Assembly (NCBI RefSeq): GCF_000735345.1
Contig: NZ_JMPJ01000052.1
Location: forward strand, 17,713-81,712
Length of the DNA stretch: 64,000 nt
Direction of reading: 5' to 3'
Origin: Ewingella americana ATCC 33852
GTDB taxonomy: Bacteria; Pseudomonadota; Gammaproteobacteria; Enterobacterales; Enterobacteriaceae
Part shown: positions 10,194 through 17,443 of the stretch, in pieces
How the letters are laid out: every line of letters starts with the position of its first letter
How positions within the stretch are numbered: position 1 is the stretch's first letter
Translations under genes and position numbers: made by a program
Notes under the pieces: model-generated
Database searches by the model: none
What the model was told of the DNA's origin: nothing
The model's input: the letters and a program-made list of their open reading frames with translations, nothing else

Positions 10194-10814
10194 CCTTCAT
10201 AAACTTAGTCTTTTTGATCTAAAAAAAACATTATCGCGATTATTGTTAATTTATCTGCCATTTCGGCCACCATGATTTTTCAATCATAGGTTAATACTAA
10301 GAACTTTATTATTCACTCAAATGATAATTAAACAGAAAGATAACTTTTATATACGAAAACTCTTAAGAAAAACTCGGCGGAAAAATCCTACCTATTTTAA
10401 AGACACCTCTTACAACCCAAGAAAAGTCCGAAAGAAAAATCCTAATAAAAAGCCTGAAAAAACGCCATCATAAAATAATTAATGAGGAAAAACCCCTATA
10501 AATAATGGAAAAATAGATGCTTCGATAATGAACATTAAAATCAATAAAAACAACGAAATAGAATCAAAACAAGAGCATGAGACTTACTTGCCAAATCACT
10601 TGAAAACATTACTCACAATATTAATCAACATTTGAAACCATTGATTAATTCGAAGCATTCAATATTATTAACCAGTAGATTCCCTTTTCTTTAACTCATA
10701 GGTAATGAGTGAATCTTGACGTAATTCCTTTAGTGGCCTTGCAGGAAGCAAAGCTCTTCGTTTCTGCTTGTCGCCAAAAAAATCACACCCCGATCACAAG
10801 CAGGGAAAATAACC
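10194..10814 (+). promoter_or_regulatory. AT-rich leader of the T6SS locus
   Basis: About 620 bp of very AT-rich DNA carry no convincing gene. The composition is typical of H-NS-silenced promoters ahead of T6SS clusters. It contains a 17-bp interrupted palindrome (ACTCAT-AGGTA-ATGAGT, 10694-10710) about 105 bp before tssB. I could not identify a convincing sigma-70 or sigma-54 promoter by eye. Confidence 0.45.
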
Positions 10815-11312
10815 ATGTCTAATAGCTTTCAAAATGAAATACCTAAAGCGCGCGTTAATATAAAGCTAGATCTGCATACCGGCGGCGCACAGAAGAAAGT
10901 CGAACTGCCATTAAAACTGGTGGTAATGGGCGATTACAGTAACGGGAAAGAGAATCGACCGTTATCCGAACGCGAAAAAATCAATATCAATAAAAACAAC
11001 TTTAACAGCGTGCTGGCGGAATACGGCCCTTCGCTGAACCTGACCGTGGAAAACACGCTGGCAGCCGATGGTAGTGAAGAGAGCGTTAAGCTGGCCTTTG
11101 GCGATATGAAAGATTTCGAGCCAGAACAAGTTGCCCGTCAAATCCCCCAACTGCGCGCCATGCTGGCGATGCGTAATTTATTACGCGACCTCAAATCCAA
11201 CCTTTTAGACAACGCCACCTTCCGCAAAGAGCTTGAAGCCATCCTTAAGGATGAAACCTTGAGCAATGACTTACGCAACGAACTGGCCGCGCTGGCCCCT
11301 AAAGACGCTTAA
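10815..11312 (+). CDS. tssB: TssB, T6SS contractile sheath small subunit
   Basis: This 165-residue protein of the TssB/VipA/ImpB family includes PKARVNIKLDLHTGGAQKKV, KLVVMGDYSN and a C-terminal helical part ending in LSNDLRNELAALAPKDA. With TssC it forms the contractile cytoplasmic sheath around the Hcp tube, which is later taken apart by ClpV. AGGGA precedes the ATG. It opens the secretion locus and lies 29 bp before tssC. Confidence 0.96.
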   Translation: MSNSFQNEIPKARVNIKLDLHTGGAQKKVELPLKLVVMGDYSNGKENRPLSEREKININKNNFNSVLAEYGPSLNLTVENTLAADGSEESVKLAFGDMKDFEPEQVARQIPQLRAMLAMRNLLRDLKSNLLDNATFRKELEAILKDETLSNDLRNELAALAPKDA

Positions 11313-11341
11313 CCCTTCCTGAATCGGATCAACCTGAGATT

Positions 11342-12889
11342 ATGCTTATGTCTGCCAATACAGAAAATACGCAAGAAAGCCGCACTACCGTGCTGGAACG
11401 TGCCGACGCAGGAAGTGTTTACGCGTCACTGTTCGACAAAATTAACCTGACGCCAGTGTCTTCACTGGGCGACGTCAACGTCTTCCAAGACAATCAGGCG
11501 ATGTCTGATGTCACCACCGACGAGCGCGTGACTGCAGCCGTACAGGTCTTCCTGCAGCGCCTGAAGGCCTCTGGGCAGAAAGTTGAGCGTCTTGATAAAA
11601 CCCTGCTCGACGGCCATATCGCCATGCTCGACGAGCAAATCAGCCGCCAACTGGACGTGGTGATGCACCACCCTGACTTCCAGCGCGTAGAGTCTGGCTG
11701 GCGTGGCCTGAAGTTCTTGGTTGACCGCACCGATTTTCGTCAAAACGTTAAAATCGAATTGCTGGATGTCTCGAAAGATGACCTGCGCCAAGACTTCGAA
11801 GACTGCCCGGAAATCATCCAAAGCGGCCTGTATCACCACACCTATATTCAAGAATACGATACGCCGGGCGGCGAGCCGATTGGCTCCATCATCTCTAACT
11901 ACGAGTTTGACGCCAGCGCGCAAGACGTCGCCCTGCTGCGCAATATTTCCAAAGTGTCCGCGTCGGCGCACATGCCATTTGTCGGCTCGGTTGGCCCGAA
12001 ATTCTTCTTGAAAGAGTCCATGGAAGAGGTCGCGGCAATCAAAGACATTGGTAACTACTTCGATCGCGCCGAATACATCAAGTGGAAATCCTTCCGCGAC
12101 TCAGATGACTCTCGCTACATCGGCCTGACCATGCCGCGCGTGCTTGGCCGCCTGCCTTATGGCCCGGACACCGTGCCAGTTCGCAGCTTCAACTATGTCG
12201 AAGAAGTGAAAGGCCCGGACCACGAGAAATACCTGTGGACCAACGCCTCTTTTGCTTTCGCTGCCAACATGGTGAAGAGCTTCATCAAAAACGGCTGGTG
12301 CGTGCAGATCCGTGGCCCGCAGGCCGGCGGTGCTGTGACCGACTTGCCAATCCACTTGTATGACCTGGGCACTGGCAATCAGGTGAAAATCCCGTCAGAA
12401 GTGATGATCCCTGAAACCCGCGAATTTGAGTTTGCCAATCTGGGCTTCATCCCGCTGTCTTACTACAAAAACCGCGACTACTCCTGCTTCTTCTCGGCTA
12501 ACTCCACGCAGAAACCGGCGCTGTATGACACCGCTGACGCCACCGCCAACAGCCGCATCAACTCACGCCTGCCTTACATCTTCCTGCTGTCGCGCATCGC
12601 GCATTACCTGAAGTTGATCCAGCGCGAGAACATCGGCACCACCAAAGACCGCCGGCTGTTAGAGCTGGAATTAAACACTTGGGTACGCTCGCTGGTGACT
12701 GAAATGACCGATCCGGGCGACGACCTGCAGGCTTCTCACCCACTGCGTGACGCCAAAGTGACCGTCGAAGATATTGAGGATAACCCTGGCTTCTTCCGCG
12801 TGAAACTGTACGCCGTGCCGCACTTCCAAGTGGAAGGCATGGACGTCAACTTGTCGTTAGTTTCTCAGATGCCTAAAGCGAAAGCTTGA
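11342..12889 (+). CDS. tssC: TssC, T6SS contractile sheath large subunit
   Basis: This 515-residue protein of the TssC/VipB/ImpC family has characteristic blocks such as HHPDFQRVESGWRGLKFLVD, PFVGSVGPKFF, RVLGRLPYGPDT, EFEFANLGFIPL and the C-terminal DNPGFFRVKLYAVPHFQVEG. It is the major sheath subunit. The start could also be the ATG two codons later (11348); the ribosome site is weak for both. The stop overlaps the region immediately before tssK. Confidence 0.96.
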   Translation: MLMSANTENTQESRTTVLERADAGSVYASLFDKINLTPVSSLGDVNVFQDNQAMSDVTTDERVTAAVQVFLQRLKASGQKVERLDKTLLDGHIAMLDEQISRQLDVVMHHPDFQRVESGWRGLKFLVDRTDFRQNVKIELLDVSKDDLRQDFEDCPEIIQSGLYHHTYIQEYDTPGGEPIGSIISNYEFDASAQDVALLRNISKVSASAHMPFVGSVGPKFFLKESMEEVAAIKDIGNYFDRAEYIKWKSFRDSDDSRYIGLTMPRVLGRLPYGPDTVPVRSFNYVEEVKGPDHEKYLWTNASFAFAANMVKSFIKNGWCVQIRGPQAGGAVTDLPIHLYDLGTGNQVKIPSEVMIPETREFEFANLGFIPLSYYKNRDYSCFFSANSTQKPALYDTADATANSRINSRLPYIFLLSRIAHYLKLIQRENIGTTKDRRLLELELNTWVRSLVTEMTDPGDDLQASHPLRDAKVTVEDIEDNPGFFRVKLYAVPHFQVEGMDVNLSLVSQMPKAKA

Positions 12890-12903
12890 AGCCCGGAGGC
12901 AGG

Positions 12904-14256
12904 ATGAAGATTGAACGTCCGCTATGGACACGCGGAATTCTGGTTTCTCCACAGCAATTTCAACAACAGGCCTCTCTGGAGGCCTGGACTAACGAATGCA
13001 TTGCGCAAATGGGCGTTTTGCATCCGTGGGGAGTGCTGCATGCCAGTTTCGAGCAAGACGCGCTGGCTCAGGGTCGCCTGAAGGCGGAACGCTTACACCT
13101 TCGCTTTCAAGATGGCACCTTAGTGGACACCGACAGTGCCGATTTGCTGCCAGCAACATTAACTCTGGCCGCAAATTTGCCTGCTCAGGCCAACGAAGCG
13201 ACCGTCTTGCTGGCCGTTCCGCAGACCTATGCCAATGGCGGCAACTGCCTGCAACCTGACGAACTTGCGGAGCGCCCGGTGCGGTATCGCCAAGCCTGGC
13301 GGGACGTGCAGAACCAGTTTGGCGACGATAAAAAGCAAATCGCCGTGATGACCCACGAGCTTTCTCTGCGTCTGAGCAGCCAAGAGAACGGTAATTATCA
13401 GACCTGCCCTGTCGCCCTTCTGCGCCGTGACCAGCAAGGTCGCTGGACTCAGGACAAGAGCTTTATTCCGCCGTTGCTCAGCCTGCAAGCGAGCCACTGG
13501 TGCAGTGAGCAGCTGGAAATATTGATGGTGCAGCTTCGTGCGCGCTTACAACGGCTGATGGGGATGCGTCGCGAAAGCAACGCCCGCATGGCCGACTTCG
13601 CCGTGGCCGACGTTTCCCTGTTCTGGCTGCTCAACGCCCTTAACAGTGCTGAACCCGTGCTGGGGAATTTCCAACGCTACCCGCAAGTTCACCCTGAACG
13701 TTTATATCAGGAGCTGGCAAGGCTGGCTGGTAGCTTGCTGACATTCTCTTTGGAGCATGACAGCACGGCAATCCCGGTTTATCAGCACGATGATTTGACC
13801 GCCGTTTTCCCGCCGCTGTTTGCACTATTGAACATCTTGCTCGAAGCAAGCCTGCCGTCGCGTTTGGTTGCCGTTGAACTGGTCCATGAACCTCGATTCA
13901 ACCAGTGGCGTGCTGACTTGCATGACCCACGGCTTCGTGAAGACGTGGATTTCTACCTCTCGGTTCGCTCCACGCTTTCGTCTGCCCAATTGCAAACGCA
14001 GTTCCCGCAGCTGTGCAAAGTCGGCGCGCCTGATGATGTCGGCAACGTGGTCAACGTGGCACTGAGCGGCATCCCACTGCGAGCTCTGACCCACGTGCCT
14101 GCTGCCATTCCACTGCGCCTCGAAAATCAATATTTCTCCCTTGATCTTAACCATCCGGCGGCGAAACAGATGATGGAAGCCGGTGCATGCGTGTTCTATG
14201 TGCCAGGCACCTTAGGTGAGATCCAGCTTGAACTCTTTGCGGTGTTACGCGCATGA
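12904..14256 (+). CDS. tssK: TssK, T6SS baseplate protein
   Basis: This 450-residue TssK (VasE/ImpJ family) opens with MKIERPLWTRGILVSPQQFQ, the usual family start. TssK trimers link the TssFG baseplate wedge to the TssLM membrane complex. The ATG at 12904 follows a strong GGAGG at 12896-12900, and I prefer it to an upstream in-frame TTG at 12886. It overlaps tssL by four bases. Confidence 0.95.
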   Translation: MKIERPLWTRGILVSPQQFQQQASLEAWTNECIAQMGVLHPWGVLHASFEQDALAQGRLKAERLHLRFQDGTLVDTDSADLLPATLTLAANLPAQANEATVLLAVPQTYANGGNCLQPDELAERPVRYRQAWRDVQNQFGDDKKQIAVMTHELSLRLSSQENGNYQTCPVALLRRDQQGRWTQDKSFIPPLLSLQASHWCSEQLEILMVQLRARLQRLMGMRRESNARMADFAVADVSLFWLLNALNSAEPVLGNFQRYPQVHPERLYQELARLAGSLLTFSLEHDSTAIPVYQHDDLTAVFPPLFALLNILLEASLPSRLVAVELVHEPRFNQWRADLHDPRLREDVDFYLSVRSTLSSAQLQTQFPQLCKVGAPDDVGNVVNVALSGIPLRALTHVPAAIPLRLENQYFSLDLNHPAAKQMMEAGACVFYVPGTLGEIQLELFAVLRA

Positions 14257-14942
14257 ATCAATCCATAACAGTATCTACTCAACCCATGGATATCGATGCC
14301 CTGCTGGCCGATACCTGGCTGCAACTCATTAGCCTGCGGCAGGGAATGACCTGCGGCGAAGGCGAAGGTCGTATTTTTTGGCAGCGCTGCGTGGATGATA
14401 TTAAGCATGTTCAGCAGGCGCTGAAGGCGGCCAACATCAGCGAGCAAAGCTGTCAGCACGTCATGTATGCCCAATGCGCGGTTCTCGATGAGACGGTAAA
14501 AGGGCGCAACATCCACGACGATATCTATTTCGTATGGTGTGACTCTCCGCTTCAGGCGCATTTTTTCAAAACTCTGGATGCCGGGAGCCAGCTTTACGAG
14601 CGAGTCCGACAGGTGCTGCGTGAGCCAGCAGCAGATTTAACCGTTTTAATCTGTTTCCATCGCGTGCTGATGCTCGGCTTTAAAGGAGGATTAGGTCCAG
14701 AGGGAGGCGCCGAACGCCAACAGCTGGTCGATCAACTCTCTGCGCGAGTCCCCGCTTTTAACTCCGCGCCAGCCAATCCGGTGCTGGCTGTCGCTCCGTC
14801 ACGCCATCGTGTTGGCGTGTGGCTGCGCTATTGGCCGTTACGCCTTGGTTTAGCCGCGCTGTTGGTGGCTATCCTCTGGTTGGGTCTTGACCACTGGCTG
14901 TCTGGGCTGCTGCCGACCTTGTTACCGGGGTCAGTGCAATGA
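14253..14942 (+). CDS. tssL: TssL (DotU/IcmH family), T6SS inner-membrane protein
   Basis: This 229-residue protein has the DotU cytoplasmic domain (AQCAVLDETVKGRNIHDDI and FKTLDAGSQLYERVRQVL) and a single C-terminal transmembrane helix (about residues 193-212). It is part of the TssJLM membrane complex. It ends soon after the helix and has no peptidoglycan-binding domain; the next gene, overlapping by four bases, supplies an OmpA-like domain instead. Confidence 0.93.
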   Translation: MNQSITVSTQPMDIDALLADTWLQLISLRQGMTCGEGEGRIFWQRCVDDIKHVQQALKAANISEQSCQHVMYAQCAVLDETVKGRNIHDDIYFVWCDSPLQAHFFKTLDAGSQLYERVRQVLREPAADLTVLICFHRVLMLGFKGGLGPEGGAERQQLVDQLSARVPAFNSAPANPVLAVAPSRHRVGVWLRYWPLRLGLAALLVAILWLGLDHWLSGLLPTLLPGSVQ

Positions 14943-16651
14943 GTCAGATGTGGCAACGCGGTTTGTGGTTATGGGCTGGGATCTTAGCCGGGATTTTATG
15001 CCTGGTCTTTCTGCCCTTATCGCCAAAAGTTCGCTGGATAAGCTTTGCCGTGGTCGCGCTGATCTGTCTTTGCGGCTTATATCTGAGCGGGCGTAAATCC
15101 GAACGTGCAAACGACATCATAAACCTTGACGGCCTGCCGCCGGAGAACTATCGCCTGCCGGTAGTACTGGTGTGCGGTGACGCGCTGCCTGCGCTGTTTG
15201 GCGCTGATGCTATCCACCAGTCGGCGCAGGGCTGCTGGCTACGCGTCAATGATGTCACTGGCCTGCGTCAGTTCACTCAGCAGCTGTTAGTGCAGCGGCC
15301 TGAGTGGGCGCGCCAGCTGAGCGTAATGTTCTCCGTCAACCCGCAGCAACAGGCGGATGAACAAGCACTTTCCACGCATCTGTTTGAACTTCGCTGGCAA
15401 CTGGTACAGCTGCGCAGGGACAGCCACTGGCCGGTACCGCTGGTTCTCTACAGCACGGTGGCGAACAGCATGGTTAAATCGCCGGTTTGGCTGTCACAAC
15501 AGCAGTCGCAGCCCTTTGCGGTCTGGCCTGTGGTCACTATGCCGGAAACACTCGGCGACTGGCAGCTTACGCCAGAAGGCGAGGAACAGTCCGTTCGCTT
15601 CAAGCAGGCCGTGATGTTCTTTAAGCACAACCAGTGGCTAAAAGAGCAGGTTTTACCGGCCTTCATTCAACGCAATGACGACGTGATTGGCGTTCAACCA
15701 CAGCAAATTATTTTGCATCACGTCGCCAATTTACCAGAGCTGGTGGCAGATTCGCTTTGGCTGCGCTGGCTATCCTCCCTGACCGCGCTGAACGCGGTTG
15801 CGGGCTGGCAGCCGGACTCAGAAGCTGCAAAAACTGGCCTACAATTCCCGGACTTTCTCTTTTCCACCCTACCCTTGGGCTATGGCAAATCTGCCTGTCA
15901 GCGCGTGCTGCGCCATGGTTTCACCCTCCTCGTGGTGGCAATCGCGGTGGCGCTGTGCTGTAGCGCGTGGCACAACCGGCAATTGCTGCATCGCGTGGCT
16001 TTCGACATCCGCCATTACGAAAGCATTGATATGCATGACTACGCGCCGAAGGCTAAAGCCGTGACGGTTCTGCGTGACGATGCCGCCCAGCTTGATGACT
16101 GGTTCCGCAACGGCGAGCCGCTTCGCCTCGGGTTAGGGCTGTACCAAGGCGAGCGCCTGCGCCTGCCTCTGTTCACCGCCATCAAAAACTATCTGCCGCC
16201 ACCGCCGCCTGCCGTGGTCACAGCCCCTAAAACAGTGCGTCTGGACGCCCTTTCACTGTTCGATACCGGCAAATATCAGCTCAAAGCTAACAGCACGAAA
16301 CTGCTGGTGAATGCGCTGATTGGTATTAAAGCCAAGCCCGGCTGGCTCATCGTGGTGGCAGGACATACCGATATCACCGGCGACGCACGCGCCAACCAAA
16401 TCTTGTCACTTAAACGCGCTGAAGCCCTGCGTGACTGGATGCTCTCCACCAGCGATGTCTCGCCAACCTGCTTTGCAGTTCAGGGTTACGGCGCGACCCG
16501 CCCGATTGCAACAAACGACACGGCAGAAGGCCGAGCAGCCAATCGCCGTGTCGAAATTAGTCTGGTGCCTCAGGCAAATGCGTGTCAGGCAACAGCATCT
16601 CAATCCGCCTCAGGATCTGAAGCGGCTACAACACCAAGCAAGGAGAACTAA
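14939..16651 (+). CDS. T6SS-associated inner-membrane protein with C-terminal OmpA/MotB-like domain
   Basis: This 570-residue protein has two N-terminal transmembrane segments (about residues 9-28 and 34-50), a long central region, a third hydrophobic segment near residue 330, and a C-terminal OmpA-like peptidoglycan-binding domain. That domain shows VVAGHTDITGDARANQILS, LKRAEALRDWML and GRAANRRVEISLV. It is translationally coupled to tssL and probably acts as the wall anchor for the secretion membrane complex, in the manner of TagL or evolved TssL proteins. The anchor role is inferred from the domain and position. It ends just before hcp. Confidence 0.85.
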   Translation: MSQMWQRGLWLWAGILAGILCLVFLPLSPKVRWISFAVVALICLCGLYLSGRKSERANDIINLDGLPPENYRLPVVLVCGDALPALFGADAIHQSAQGCWLRVNDVTGLRQFTQQLLVQRPEWARQLSVMFSVNPQQQADEQALSTHLFELRWQLVQLRRDSHWPVPLVLYSTVANSMVKSPVWLSQQQSQPFAVWPVVTMPETLGDWQLTPEGEEQSVRFKQAVMFFKHNQWLKEQVLPAFIQRNDDVIGVQPQQIILHHVANLPELVADSLWLRWLSSLTALNAVAGWQPDSEAAKTGLQFPDFLFSTLPLGYGKSACQRVLRHGFTLLVVAIAVALCCSAWHNRQLLHRVAFDIRHYESIDMHDYAPKAKAVTVLRDDAAQLDDWFRNGEPLRLGLGLYQGERLRLPLFTAIKNYLPPPPPAVVTAPKTVRLDALSLFDTGKYQLKANSTKLLVNALIGIKAKPGWLIVVAGHTDITGDARANQILSLKRAEALRDWMLSTSDVSPTCFAVQGYGATRPIATNDTAEGRAANRRVEISLVPQANACQATASQSASGSEAATTPSKEN

Positions 16652-16654
16652 ATC

Positions 16655-17146
16655 ATGGCAATTCCCGTTTACTTATGGCTGAAAGACGACGGCGGCGCGG
16701 ACATTAAAGGTGCCGTTGATGTAAAAGATCGCGAAGGCAGCATCGAAGTCGTGGCTCAGGAGCATAACGTTTACATCCCTACCGACAACAACACCGGCAA
16801 ACTGACGGGGACCCGCATTCATACCCCGTTCTTGTTCACCAAGGAAATCGACTCCTCCAGCCCGTATCTCTACAAAGCGGTCACCACCGGTCAGACCCTC
16901 AAATCTGCCGAGTTCAAATGGTATCGCATCAACGATGCAGGTCAGGAAGTGGAGTACTTCAACACCAAGCTTGAGAACGTCAAGCTGGTTAAAGTCGCGC
17001 CAAAAATGCACGACATCAAAGACGCCTCTTTCGAGAAACACAACCACCTCGAAGAGATTGAGCTGCGTTACGAAAAAATCACTTGGACTTACAAAGACGG
17101 CAACATCATTCATTCCGATTCTTGGAATGAACGTACCACCGCCTAG
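16655..17146 (+). CDS. hcp: Hcp/TssD, T6SS tube subunit
   Basis: This 163-residue Hcp protein starts MAIPVYLWLKDDGGADIKGA and contains PFLFTKEIDSSSPYLYKAV and the C-terminal IELRYEKITWTYKDGNI. Hexameric Hcp rings stack into the tube that is expelled on firing and can carry or chaperone effectors. AAGGAG precedes the ATG. The last base of its stop codon begins an ERIC element, and a UUCG hairpin follows downstream. Both could separate hcp transcript level from clpV. Confidence 0.97.
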   Translation: MAIPVYLWLKDDGGADIKGAVDVKDREGSIEVVAQEHNVYIPTDNNTGKLTGTRIHTPFLFTKEIDSSSPYLYKAVTTGQTLKSAEFKWYRINDAGQEVEYFNTKLENVKLVKVAPKMHDIKDASFEKHNHLEEIELRYEKITWTYKDGNIIHSDSWNERTTA

Positions 17147-17272
17147 TTACCCGTCATTCTTCGCGCCGCTGGTGCGTTGGCTGCGTTTCCTCGCCCCGGT
17201 CACATAGTTATCTATGCCCCCGGGGGCTTGCGAACTTGCCGCCTTCCCGCGACACGAATTATTTAGGGTAAC
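17146..17272 (+). repeat. ERIC element (127 bp) between hcp and clpV
   Basis: The stretch has the ERIC core (GTCATTCTTCGCGCCG, GTGCGTTGGCTGCG, GCCGCCTTCCCGC, ACGAATTATTTAGGG) and inverted ends GTTACCC/GGGTAAC. The length of 127 bp equals the standard full-length ERIC. It is transcribed with hcp and would fold into a long hairpin in the message. Confidence 0.9.
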
Positions 17273-17278
17273 GCCCCA

Positions 17279-17300
17279 AGCAGGCGGTTCGCCGTCTGCT
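17279..17300 (+). other. UUCG tetraloop hairpin between hcp and clpV
   Basis: AGCAGGCGG and CCGTCTGCT form a nine-pair stem (one G-T pair) closed by a TTCG tetraloop, an unusually stable RNA hairpin. It is followed by GTTTGTAGTTT rather than a clean T-tract, so it could be a partial terminator, an attenuator or a 3'-end stabiliser for hcp mRNA. Confidence 0.6.
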
Positions 17301-17443
17301 GTTTGTAGTTTCCAAAACTGCTTATTGAGAGTCATTGGCAGTTTCGCAAACAACAAACAATTCGAACATCGACCTAATGGGCCTGGGTTCCTGCAAAGGA
17401 AGGCTATGGGCGGTAGCGTACCCAAAACACAAGGAATTTCAGC

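Noticed and set aside
10730-10760. Sigma-54-type promoter near TGGCCTTGCAGG
   Set aside because: The GG-to-GC spacing is 11 rather than 10 and the flanks do not match.
14939-16651. A TssL-OmpA fusion interrupted by frameshift
   Set aside because: tssL has its own stop after the membrane helix, and the next gene has its own start and two further membrane helices. The four-base overlap is normal coupling.
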